Shown here piece by piece: positions 14,983 through 23,314 of a DNA stretch of 61,851 bases; the stretch's first letter is position 1, and each line of letters begins with the position of its first letter. The position numbers and the translations under genes were made by a program. A model generated the notes under the pieces. It had not been told where the DNA came from, did not search any database, and was given only the letters and a program-made list of their open reading frames with translations. The stretch comes from Streptomyces bicolor (GTDB taxonomy: Bacteria; Actinomycetota; Actinomycetes; Streptomycetales; Streptomycetaceae), in contig NZ_JOFS01000040.1 of the NCBI RefSeq assembly GCF_000719285.1, forward strand, positions 1 through 61,851, written 5' to 3'.

Positions 14983-17952
14983 TCAGGCCACGGCGGCCGG
15001 CGTGAGCAGAGCTCGGACCGCCTCCGCCTCGGCGGCGCCCAACGCCTCGTAGATCTCCAGGGATTCGCGCCAGCAGACCTGGGCGCGGCCGGCCTGACCG
15101 ATGCCGTTCAGGGCGTGCCCGAGGACGACCAGCACGTTGCCCCGGCGCCACTCGCCGCCGATGCCCCGCAGCACCGTGAGGGCCATCTCGGCGCTCGCGG
15201 CCGCCTGTGCGGGGCGCCGGCCGGCGAGGTCGGCCTCGGCGAGCCGGAACAGGGACATGCCCTCCCACAGGCGCTGCCGGCTGTCCCGGAAGACGGCCAG
15301 GGCCTCCTGCAGCCGTGCCGTGGCCTCCGACAGCCGGCCGCTCTGCGTGAGCGCGAGGCCCAGTGCGTAACGGCCGTTGGCCCCCTTCAGCGCGTGCCCC
15401 ATGGCGTCGTACATGTCGGTGCCCTCCTGGGCCAGGGACACCGCGCTGCTGGTGCGCCCGGTGGCCAGGTGGATGCGGGAGAGGTTGCACAGTGCGCTGG
15501 CCTCTCCCGGGCGGTCCTGGCAGGCGCGGAAGCTGTCGATGGCGCTGGTGAGGTGGGCCTCGCCGTCGTCGTACCGGTTCTGGAAGAGCGCGATCACGCC
15601 CCTTGTGTTCGAGGCCCAGCAGCTGGTCAGCGGATCGTTGCCGGCGCTGAGTGCCGCTGCCTCCTCGGTGGCCTGGTTGGCGATGTCGAAGCGCCCTGTG
15701 TAGTAGTGGACGTAGGCCACCATGATCAGGGCCCGTGCCTCCGCGTGCGGGTCGGCCGCCTCCTTCGCGGCGTCCCGGAGCACCGAGGCGACGTCCTCGT
15801 ACGCCTTGGAGTTGGAGCCGGACTCGGCGAGGTCCACCGACGCCCAGAGCGCGTCGACGGCGCGCCTCAGGAATTCCGGCCGGGTGGACTGGCGTACGCA
15901 CGCGAGCAGGGACACCGCCTCCGCGTACAGCCAGTCCTGCGCCTCGTGCCGGTCGGCGAAGCTCAGTCCCGGGTACTGGGTGGCCTCCAGGTGGTCCACC
16001 AGCCGGTCCCCGGGCCGCTCGATCGCGTACACCCCCGCCGCCGTGGCCAGATAGAAGTCCAGCAACCGCGACAACGCCGCGTCCCGCTCACTCGGCGGCT
16101 GCTCGTCCCGCTCCGCGCACGCACGCGCGTAGAGCCGCACCAGATCGTGGTAGCGGTACCGTCCGGGCGCCGCCGACTCCAGCAGCGACGTGTCGACGAG
16201 GGACTCCAGCAGATCCTCCGTGTCCTCCGGCGACAGAGCGAGTACGGCCGCGGCGGCGGCGAGCGAGATGTCCGGACCGTCGGCCAGCCCCAGCAGCCGG
16301 AACGCGCGTGCCTGGGCGGGCTCCAGGGCGCCGTAGCCCAGCTCGAAGGTCGCCTTCACGGCCAGGTCCCCGGCCTGGAGTTCGTCCAGGCGGCGGCGCT
16401 CGTCCGCCAGTTTGGCGGCGAGTACCGACACCGTCCAGGTGCGGCGCGCCGCCAGCCGGGAGGCGGCGATGCGGATGGCCAGCGGCAGGAAGCCGCACGC
16501 CGCGACGACGTCCAGCGCGGCCTCCCGCTCGGACGCGACCCGCTCCTCGCCCACGATCTTCGTGAACAGCTGCAACGCCTCGTCCGGGGACATCACGTCC
16601 AGGTCCACCAGGTGCGCCCCGGCGAGGTCCACCATCCGCACCCGGGACGTCACCAGCGCCGCGCAGCCCTCGGTGCCCGGCAGCAACGGGCGTACCTGGG
16701 CGGCGTCCTTGGCGTTGTCCAGCAGGACGAGCACCCGCCGGCCGTCCAGCACGGAGCGGTACAGCGCCGCCCTCTCCTCCAGTGAGTCCGGGATCGCCGA
16801 GTCCGCGGTGCCCAGCGCGCGCAGGAAGGAGCCCAGCACCGTCTCCGGTTCCGCGGCCCGCGGGCCCGCGCCCTGGAGGTCGACGTAGAGCTGCCCGTCG
16901 GGGAACGCCGACCGCGCCTGGTGCGCCACGTGCACCGCGAGGGTCGTCTTGCCCACCCCGCCGATGCCGGCCAGCGCCGACACGGCCATCACCCGGCCGT
17001 CGGTCCCCGAGGCGGACGCCAGTACCTCGCTCAGCTCCGCTACGAAGGCCGACCGGCCCGTGAAGTCGGAGACGGACGCCGGGAGTTGTGCCGGGCGCAC
17101 CGGGACCACCGCCGGCTCCGCGGCCGGCGCCGACGGCTCGGCGAGGCCGGGGTCCGCCCGCAGGATCCGCTGCTGGAGCTCCTTCAGGCCCGGGCGCGGG
17201 TCCACCCCCAGCTCGTCCGCCAGCAGGCGCCGCGTGTCCGCGTACACCGCGAGCGCCTCCGCCTGCCGGCCGCTGCGGTACAGCGCGAGCATCAGCAGCT
17301 CCCGCAGCCGCTCCCGTAGCGGGTGCTCCGCCGTGAGCGCCGTCAGCTCCGAGACCGCCTCCGCGTGGCAGCCCTGCTCCAGGTCCATGTCGAGGCGGGA
17401 CTCCAGGAGTTGCAGCCGCCACTCCTCCAGACGGACCCGCTGGGACTCCGCGTACGGTCCCGGAACCCCCGCCAGCACCTCGCCGCACCACAGCGCCAGC
17501 GCCCGCCCGAGCACCTCCCGCGCATGGCACAGGTCCCCGGCGTTCCGCGCCTTCTCGGCCTCCGCCGCCAGCTCCTGCGCCACCGCCAGGTCCAGCGCCC
17601 CCTCGGCCAGGCCCCGCACCGCGTAACCGCCCGACTCGCTCACCAGGACCCCGGGGTCCAGCACCTTCCGCAGCCGGGAGGCGTACGTCCGTACCGCCGC
17701 CAGCGCCTGCGACGGCGGCTCCTCGCCCCACAGGGCGTCGATCAGCTCCGCAGCGGTCGCCGTACGGCCCTCGCGCAGCAGCAGGGCGGCGAGCAGGGCG
17801 CGTTGCTGGGGGGAGCCGGTGGGGAGCTGCTCGTCGTCACGCCACGCGCGCACCGGACCGAGCACGCTGAAGCGCAGCGCCGCGGTCGGCTCCGCCCCAC
17901 CCGCCGAGGAGCCAGGACGCCTCTGCTCCGGCACTCGCGGTACCCCGCCCAT
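14983..17952 (-). CDS. afsR: AfsR: SARP-family global regulator with NTPase and TPR domains
   Basis: This is a protein of 989 residues with the AfsR architecture (about 993 residues in S. coelicolor). The N-terminal winged-helix SARP domain runs LRFSVLGPVRAWRDDEQLPTG to VRTYASRLRKVLD. The bacterial transcriptional activation domain follows to about residue 270. An NB-ARC NTPase has Walker A GIGGVGKTTL near residue 330 and VLVLLDNAKDAAQV as Walker B. The C-terminal half has TPR-like repeats. AfsR is phosphorylated by AfsK and other kinases, binds the afsS promoter and switches on secondary metabolism. The start at 17952 gives MGGVPRVPEQ. It has about 180 bases of upstream sequence shared with the divergent amidohydrolase. 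Confidence 0.95.
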   Translation of the reverse strand: MGGVPRVPEQRRPGSSAGGAEPTAALRFSVLGPVRAWRDDEQLPTGSPQQRALLAALLLREGRTATAAELIDALWGEEPPSQALAAVRTYASRLRKVLDPGVLVSESGGYAVRGLAEGALDLAVAQELAAEAEKARNAGDLCHAREVLGRALALWCGEVLAGVPGPYAESQRVRLEEWRLQLLESRLDMDLEQGCHAEAVSELTALTAEHPLRERLRELLMLALYRSGRQAEALAVYADTRRLLADELGVDPRPGLKELQQRILRADPGLAEPSAPAAEPAVVPVRPAQLPASVSDFTGRSAFVAELSEVLASASGTDGRVMAVSALAGIGGVGKTTLAVHVAHQARSAFPDGQLYVDLQGAGPRAAEPETVLGSFLRALGTADSAIPDSLEERAALYRSVLDGRRVLVLLDNAKDAAQVRPLLPGTEGCAALVTSRVRMVDLAGAHLVDLDVMSPDEALQLFTKIVGEERVASEREAALDVVAACGFLPLAIRIAASRLAARRTWTVSVLAAKLADERRRLDELQAGDLAVKATFELGYGALEPAQARAFRLLGLADGPDISLAAAAAVLALSPEDTEDLLESLVDTSLLESAAPGRYRYHDLVRLYARACAERDEQPPSERDAALSRLLDFYLATAAGVYAIERPGDRLVDHLEATQYPGLSFADRHEAQDWLYAEAVSLLACVRQSTRPEFLRRAVDALWASVDLAESGSNSKAYEDVASVLRDAAKEAADPHAEARALIMVAYVHYYTGRFDIANQATEEAAALSAGNDPLTSCWASNTRGVIALFQNRYDDGEAHLTSAIDSFRACQDRPGEASALCNLSRIHLATGRTSSAVSLAQEGTDMYDAMGHALKGANGRYALGLALTQSGRLSEATARLQEALAVFRDSRQRLWEGMSLFRLAEADLAGRRPAQAAASAEMALTVLRGIGGEWRRGNVLVVLGHALNGIGQAGRAQVCWRESLEIYEALGAAEAEAVRALLTPAAVA

Positions 17953-18104
17953 CGCAGTCCCCCTAGGACCCGTTTTACATCCCCGCCAGTTTGCCTTGTT
18001 CCGGCTGATGCGTCAGCTGTGGAAGGGCTGATCACAGGTGGGCGCGCGGGATATCACAACGCCCTCACACGCTCTTCGCACGGCGGTGGCCGTTCCGGCA
18101 TAGC

Positions 18105-18117
18105 TGACGGGCCGTCA
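18105..18117. promoter_or_regulatory. Predicted operator, perfect TGACGG-G-CCGTCA palindrome
   Basis: A perfect 13-base palindrome has its centre 29 bases before the amidohydrolase ATG at 18140. It immediately precedes a TACCGT -10-like element (18127-18132). Binding here would block the promoter. Confidence 0.7.
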
Positions 18118-18139
18118 GATCGGCGCTACCGTGGCCGAC

Positions 18140-19372
18140 ATGGACACCGAGACGACGTTTCCGCTGATCATCTCCGTCGACGACCACACGGTGGAGCCGC
18201 CGACCGTCTGGCAGGACCGGCTGCCGAAGAAGCACCAGGACGTCGGGCCGCGCATCGTCCGGGCGCCCCTGAAGGACATGACCTTCCTCGGCGGCCGGTT
18301 CAAGCCCGTCATGGGCCGGCCGGGCGACGACGGCCCGATCGGCGACTGGTGGGTGTACGAGGACCTGCACCGGCCGATCACCCGCCTCGACACCGCCGTC
18401 GGCTACAGCAGGGACGAGATCAAGCTCGAGGTCATCACCTACGAGCAGATGCGTGCGGGTTCCTACGACGTCCCGGCCCGCCTCGCCGACATGGACGTCA
18501 ACCACGTCCAGTCCGCGCTCTGCTTCCCGACCTTCCCCCGCTTCTGCGGCCAGACCTTCACCGAGGCGGCGGACCACGAGCTGGGCCTGCTGTGCGTCCA
18601 GGCCTACAACGACTGGATGGTGGAGGAGTGGTGCGGACCCGAGGCGCGGGGGCGGCTCATACCCCTCACCCTCATCCCCCTCTGGAACGCCGAGCTGGCC
18701 GCCGCCGAGGTCCGCCGCAACGCGGCGCGCGGTGTCCGTGCCGTCGCCTTCTCCGAGATTCCTCCGCACCTCGGGCTCCCCTCCGTCCACACCGACGACT
18801 GGGACCCCTTCCTCGCCGCCTGCGACGAGACCGGCACGGTGGTCGCCATGCACATCGGCTCGTCCAGCCGTATGCCCTCCACCTCCGCCGACGCGCCGCC
18901 CGCCGTCGGCTCCACCATCACCTTCGCCAACTGCTGCTTCTCGATGGTCGACTGGCTGATGAGCGGCAAGTTCGAGCGCTTCCCGAACCTCAAGGTCATG
19001 TACGCCGAGGGCCAGATCGGCTGGATCCCGTACATCCTGGAGCGCGCCGACGTCGTCTGGGAGGAGAACCGCGGCTGGGGCGGCGTCGCCGACAAGGTGC
19101 ACCGGCCGCCGTCCGAGCTGTTCGCCGACCACGTCTACGGCTGCTTCTTCGACGACGCGTTCGGGCTCAGGAACCTCGACTCCATCGGCGTCGGCAACGT
19201 GCTCTACGAGACCGACTACCCGCACTCCGACTCCACCTGGCCGAAGTCCCGCGAGGTCGGCGAGGCACAGATGGGCCACCTGGACGCGGACGTGGTCGAG
19301 CGGATCGTACGGCGCAACGCGATCGAGCTGCTGGGCCTGACGGACGACGGGCTGTGGCCGGGGAGCGCATGA
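18140..19372 (+). CDS. Amidohydrolase (ACMSD/TIM-barrel type)
   Basis: This metal-dependent hydrolase/decarboxylase-family TIM barrel has 410 residues. Features are the early ISVDDHTVEPP segment (D-x-H type metal site), HIGSSSRMPSTSADAPP, FPNLKVMYAEGQIGWIPYILERAD and the C-terminal YETDYPHSDSTWP. Relatives occur in actinobacterial steroid and aromatic catabolism clusters. No Shine-Dalgarno is visible. TACCGT 7 bases before the ATG suggests a leaderless transcript; the alternative start is the GTG at 18131. The operator at 18105-18117 places it in the predicted catabolic regulon. It is divergent from afsR. Confidence 0.88.
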   Translation: MDTETTFPLIISVDDHTVEPPTVWQDRLPKKHQDVGPRIVRAPLKDMTFLGGRFKPVMGRPGDDGPIGDWWVYEDLHRPITRLDTAVGYSRDEIKLEVITYEQMRAGSYDVPARLADMDVNHVQSALCFPTFPRFCGQTFTEAADHELGLLCVQAYNDWMVEEWCGPEARGRLIPLTLIPLWNAELAAAEVRRNAARGVRAVAFSEIPPHLGLPSVHTDDWDPFLAACDETGTVVAMHIGSSSRMPSTSADAPPAVGSTITFANCCFSMVDWLMSGKFERFPNLKVMYAEGQIGWIPYILERADVVWEENRGWGGVADKVHRPPSELFADHVYGCFFDDAFGLRNLDSIGVGNVLYETDYPHSDSTWPKSREVGEAQMGHLDADVVERIVRRNAIELLGLTDDGLWPGSA

Positions 19373-19382
19373 GAGAGCCGCG

Positions 19383-19408
19383 GCCCCCTCGGACCAGCCG
19401 CAGGGGGC
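19383..19408. terminator. Hairpin terminator after the amidohydrolase gene
   Basis: A perfect 7-bp stem, GCCCCCT/AGGGGGC, with a 12-base loop begins 10 bases after the stop at 19372. There is no U tract. Confidence 0.6.
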
Positions 19409-19559
19409 GGGACGGCTTCCCGGCGGGACGGCTTCTCAAAAGAGTGATGATGTCCTTCTGAACGGAACCCCGAACCCGTACACACCATCTTCCCCACCGA
19501 GGTGCGAAGCGTCTCGTACCTGAATATTGCGTATATGTCTCTCTACGGTCGGGGCAAGC

Positions 19560-21152
19560 ATGGCTCTCCAGCAGGCGCAGGTCACCGTCGTCGTCATCGG
19601 GTACGACGACGCCGCCCATGTGGCGGACGCGGTGCGTTCGGCGCTAGCGCAGGGGCCCGCCGTCGGTGAGGTGATCGCCGTCGACGACTGCTCGACGGAC
19701 GGCAGCGTGGAGCTGCTGGAACGGCTGGCCGCCGGGGAACCGCGCCTGAAGGTGATCCGGCGTCCGACCAACAGCGGCGGCTGCGGCACCCCGCGCAACG
19801 ACGGGCTGAACGCCGCGACCTCGCCCTATGTGATGTTCCTGGACAGCGACGACGTGCTGCCGCTGGGTGCCGTCGACGCGCTGCTGGACGCGGCCGTGCG
19901 GCATGACGCGCCGGTCGCCGCCGGGCTGTGCCTGCGCAAGGAGCTGCCGTCCGGGCGCGAGACCCCCTGGCGGGACGAGCTCTACACCCGGCGCACGCTG
20001 GTCGCCCACCCCGCCCGGCGGGAGCGGCTGGTGCACGACACGCTCTGCGTCAACAAGCTCTACCGCACCGACTTCCTGCGCGACCACGGCATCCGCTTCC
20101 CCGAGGGCCGCTTCCCCTACGAGGACTTCGTCTTCACCGCGCGTGTGTGGGCCGCGGGACCGAGCATCGCGCTCGTCCCGGAGCCGGTGTACATCTGGCA
20201 CGTGCGCCGGTCGGCGGCCCGGCTGTCCATCTCCCTCGACCGCTCGAACATCGCCAACTGGCGGGCCCGGATCGACGCCGACCAGCTGTCCTACGACATC
20301 CTGCTGGGCGCCGGGGAGAAGCGGCTGGCGCGGGCGACGCGGGGGCGCTTCCTCGACCACTCGCTGCGGATGTACGCGCGTGAGCTGGACCTGCGGGGCG
20401 CCGACTACCGGCGCGAGTGGTGGAACCTCACGCGCGCGTACCTGGCCACCTTCGACGAGGGCGACTTCGCGTCGGCGCCCGCGCCCGGCCAGGTCGTCGC
20501 CCGGGTCGTCCTCGCCTCCGAGGAGCCGTGCGACCTGGGCCGGCTCAAGGAGTTCGCGGCCCGCCCGGCACGGCTGAACCCGCCGTACGCGCGCGCGGAC
20601 GACGGCTCCCCGATCTGGTCGGCCGAGCTGCCCCAGGTGGAGCTGGACCACCTCCTGGTCCGCCCGGTGCACCTGCTGCCAGCCGCCGTCGACGCCGAAC
20701 TGCGCCCACGCGCGCGTGGAACGGTGCTCCGGCTGCGCCTGCACGAGCTGTACGGGCGGCTGGCGGAGGCGGGACCGGAGGCCGTGGAGGCGGAGTTCAC
20801 GGAGCGGGACGACGGGCGGATGGGATTCGCCGGTACGGCGCCCCTCACGCCCCACCCGGACTCCGGCACCTGGTCGGCCGAGTTCCCGCTGGACCTGGCG
20901 GGGCTGGGCGGCGGCACCTGGGATCTCCAACTGCGGCTGCGCTTCAAGGACGGCTCCCACCGGGTCGTCACCGCCCACGCCCTCGCGGGCGCCGGGCTGC
21001 TGCGCCGCAGCGTCCTGCCGAGCATGCGACACGCGGTGCTGCTGGTGCAGCCGTACGCGACCCACTCGGGGGCGCTCTCGGTGCGGCTCGCGCCCGGCCT
21101 GAGCGGGGTGACCGATGTCGTACGCCGTCGCCTCAAGCGCTTCTTCCGCTGA
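19560..21152 (+). CDS. GT2 family glycosyltransferase (wall polymer synthesis)
   Basis: This is a protein of 530 residues. The N-terminal GT-A domain has VTVVVIGYDDAAHVADAVRSALAQ, VDDCSTDGS, NSGGCGTPRNDGLNAA and the D-x-D-type metal site FLDSDDV. The remainder is an accessory region with alpha-helical and beta-rich parts. It closely parallels the first ~600 residues of the GT2-TagF fusion at 23311-26187, but the glycerophosphotransferase domain is absent. The ATG at 19560 is used; the in-frame TTG at 19527 lacks support. galE follows 49 bases downstream and is probably co-transcribed. The exact sugar donor is unknown. Confidence 0.9.
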   Translation: MALQQAQVTVVVIGYDDAAHVADAVRSALAQGPAVGEVIAVDDCSTDGSVELLERLAAGEPRLKVIRRPTNSGGCGTPRNDGLNAATSPYVMFLDSDDVLPLGAVDALLDAAVRHDAPVAAGLCLRKELPSGRETPWRDELYTRRTLVAHPARRERLVHDTLCVNKLYRTDFLRDHGIRFPEGRFPYEDFVFTARVWAAGPSIALVPEPVYIWHVRRSAARLSISLDRSNIANWRARIDADQLSYDILLGAGEKRLARATRGRFLDHSLRMYARELDLRGADYRREWWNLTRAYLATFDEGDFASAPAPGQVVARVVLASEEPCDLGRLKEFAARPARLNPPYARADDGSPIWSAELPQVELDHLLVRPVHLLPAAVDAELRPRARGTVLRLRLHELYGRLAEAGPEAVEAEFTERDDGRMGFAGTAPLTPHPDSGTWSAEFPLDLAGLGGGTWDLQLRLRFKDGSHRVVTAHALAGAGLLRRSVLPSMRHAVLLVQPYATHSGALSVRLAPGLSGVTDVVRRRLKRFFR

Positions 21153-21201
21153 CACGTGACCCATCCCGGACCGACCGATTCCTACGAAGGGACCGCTGTA
21201 C

Positions 21202-22170
21202 ATGACCTGGCTGATCACCGGTGGCGCCGGCTACATCGGGGCGCACGTCGTGCGCGCGATGCTCGACGCGGGCGAACGAGCCGTCGTCTACGACGACTTG
21301 TCCACGGGGATCGCCGAGCGGGTGCCCGACGGCGTACCGCTGGTCGTCGGCTCCACGCTGGACGGTGAGCGGCTCGGGCGCGTCATCCGGGACCAGGGCG
21401 TCACGGGTGTCGTCCACCTCGCGGCGAAGAAGCAGGTCGGCGAGTCCGTCGAACTGCCCCTGCACTACTACCGGGAGAACGTCGAGGGCCTGCGCGCCCT
21501 GCTGTCCGCGGTCACCGAGGCCGGGGTCGCGTCGTTCGTCTTCTCCTCCTCGGCCGCCGTCTACGGCATGCCCGACGTCGACCTGGTCACCGAGGACACG
21601 CCGTGCGTGCCGATGAGCCCGTACGGCGAGACGAAACTGGCCGGCGAGTGGCTGGTACGGGCCACGGGCCGGGCCACTGGCCTGTCGACGGCCTCGCTCC
21701 GCTACTTCAACGTGGCCGGCGCGGCCACCCCCGAACTGTCCGACACCGGCGTCTTCAACCTCGTCCCCATGGTGTTCGAGAAGCTCACCGAGGGCGCCCC
21801 GCCACGGATCTTCGGCGCCGACTACCCGACCCCCGACGGGACCTGCGTCCGCGACTACATCCACGTCGTCGACCTGGCGGAGGCCCATGTGGCGACCGCA
21901 CGGCGGCTGCGGGAGGCGCCGGGTACGGACCTCACCCTCAACATCGGGCGTGGGGAGGGCGTCTCGGTGCGCGAGATGATCGACCGGATCAACGCGCTCA
22001 CCGGCCACGCGCTGCCTCCGGTGGTCGTGGACCGGCGGCCGGGCGACCCCGCCAGGGTCGTCGCCTCGGCGGACCGCGTCGCGGCGGAGCTGGGCTGGAA
22101 GGCGCGGTACGGGGTGGACGACATGATCTCGTCGGCGTGGGCGGGTTGGACCCGGAACCACCCCGCCTGA
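21202..22170 (+). CDS. galE: UDP-glucose 4-epimerase
   Basis: This extended SDR of 322 residues interconverts UDP-glucose and UDP-galactose (or the N-acetyl forms). The NAD-binding motif is TGGAGYIGAH (7-16), the catalytic Ser and Tyr/Lys are in SSSAAVYG and YGETK, and RYFNVAGA and CVRDYIHVVDLAEAH are typical of GalE. The length is typical or slightly short. It lies between two glycosyltransferase genes, so it probably supplies an activated sugar for wall polymer assembly rather than galactose utilisation. Confidence 0.93.
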   Translation: MTWLITGGAGYIGAHVVRAMLDAGERAVVYDDLSTGIAERVPDGVPLVVGSTLDGERLGRVIRDQGVTGVVHLAAKKQVGESVELPLHYYRENVEGLRALLSAVTEAGVASFVFSSSAAVYGMPDVDLVTEDTPCVPMSPYGETKLAGEWLVRATGRATGLSTASLRYFNVAGAATPELSDTGVFNLVPMVFEKLTEGAPPRIFGADYPTPDGTCVRDYIHVVDLAEAHVATARRLREAPGTDLTLNIGRGEGVSVREMIDRINALTGHALPPVVVDRRPGDPARVVASADRVAAELGWKARYGVDDMISSAWAGWTRNHPA

Positions 22171-22175
22171 AACCC

Positions 22176-22207
22176 CTCGGGGGTCGGGCCCCGGCCCCAC
22201 CCCCGAG
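22176..22207. terminator. Bidirectional terminator between galE and GT4
   Basis: A perfect 9-bp stem, CTCGGGGGT/ACCCCCGAG, with a 14-base GC-rich loop occupies most of the 52-base gap between two convergent genes. Confidence 0.8.
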
Positions 22208-22222
22208 CTCGACCTCTCCGCG

Positions 22223-23314
22223 CTACCTGTCCAGGAAGCCGAACAGCGCTTCCCACCGCCCCGCGATCTCGTCCGCCCCGTACCGGCGGATGTTCTCCCG
22301 CGCCGCGTCCCCCATCCGGTCCCGCAGCCCCGCGTCCGACATCAACAGGTCCAGTTTGCGCGCGAGTTCGCCGGTGTTGCCGGGCCTGGCGAGGAGGCCG
22401 TCCTCCCCGTCGCGGATGATCTCGTGGACGCCGGGGGCGCAGTCGAAGGCCGCGCAGGGCACCCCCATGGCCATGGCCTCCATGAGAGCGAGCGGGAAGC
22501 CCTCGCCCCTGGAGGACAGCGCGAACACCGAGCCGCCCCGCAACGCGCCCGGCACATCGCTCGTACGCCCCATCCACAGCACCGAGTCGTCGAGCCCCAG
22601 GGCGGTGCACTGCTTCCTGAGGATCTCCTCGTCCTCCCCGGAGCCGTAGATCTTCAGCACCCAGCCGGGGTGCCGGGACGCCACCTCGGCCCAGGTGTCG
22701 AGGAGCATGTCGACGCCCTTCTCGTCGCTGAGCCGGCCGATGCTGATGACGGCCTTCTCGGTGCGCGGCGAGGGCACCTCCGGCAGCCAGGGCACGGCGT
22801 TCGGCAGATACGAGGCGTTGTTGAGGCCCGCGCCGATCCACAGGTCGGCGTCCTCGCGGGTGAGGACGAGCATGCGGTCGACGTCCGCGTAGTGCTTGAG
22901 GACCCGGCGGAAGCGCGAGGACCGTTTCGAGGTCTCGAAGGACTCGTGGCTCATCCCGATGACGGTCAGCCCGGCGGTGTCGGCGAGCTTCACCCACTCC
23001 ATCGCCCACACCTGGGTCACGATGACGACCCCGCCGGGGCGCGCGGCGCGGAAGAGGTTCGTCAGCACGCCGGCCTTGTCCCGCATGCTCGCGTCCCGCG
23101 CCCGGCCGGGGGCCGGCGGCTGGCCGGCGTACAGCCGGGTAGTGGGGTACGGGAGTTCACCGAGGTCGTGCGGGTCCTCGGGGGTGGTGATGCCGATGAC
23201 GTGGACGCGGTGGCCGCGCTCGGTGAAGAGCCGGGCCATCTGATGGGACCAGCTGGTCACTCCGCCCAGCTCGTCCACGCTGTTGGAGACCAGGAAGATG
23301 TCCCGCCCCGTCAT
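22223..23314 (-). CDS. GT4 family glycosyltransferase
   Basis: This GT-B glycosyltransferase of 363 residues starts MTGRDIFLVSNSVDELGGVTSWSHQMARLF, the nucleotide-sugar GT4 N-terminal fold. Donor-site blocks are VISIGRLSDEKGVDMLLDTWAEV, KIYGSGEDEEILRKQ and the acidic motif SRGEGFPLALMEAMAMGVPCAAF. The ATG at 23314 overlaps the stop of the GT2-TagF gene by 4 bases (ATGA), so the two are translationally coupled and probably work on the same polymer. It ends at the terminator 22176-22207. Confidence 0.93.
   Translation of the reverse strand: MTGRDIFLVSNSVDELGGVTSWSHQMARLFTERGHRVHVIGITTPEDPHDLGELPYPTTRLYAGQPPAPGRARDASMRDKAGVLTNLFRAARPGGVVIVTQVWAMEWVKLADTAGLTVIGMSHESFETSKRSSRFRRVLKHYADVDRMLVLTREDADLWIGAGLNNASYLPNAVPWLPEVPSPRTEKAVISIGRLSDEKGVDMLLDTWAEVASRHPGWVLKIYGSGEDEEILRKQCTALGLDDSVLWMGRTSDVPGALRGGSVFALSSRGEGFPLALMEAMAMGVPCAAFDCAPGVHEIIRDGEDGLLARPGNTGELARKLDLLMSDAGLRDRMGDAARENIRRYGADEIAGRWEALFGFLDR

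Noticed and set aside
14967..14986. CTCATGAGGCCGTCAGG at the afsR stop as another operator
   Set aside because: Only one half-site (CCGTCA) matches, and it lies at the end of a gene rather than in a promoter.
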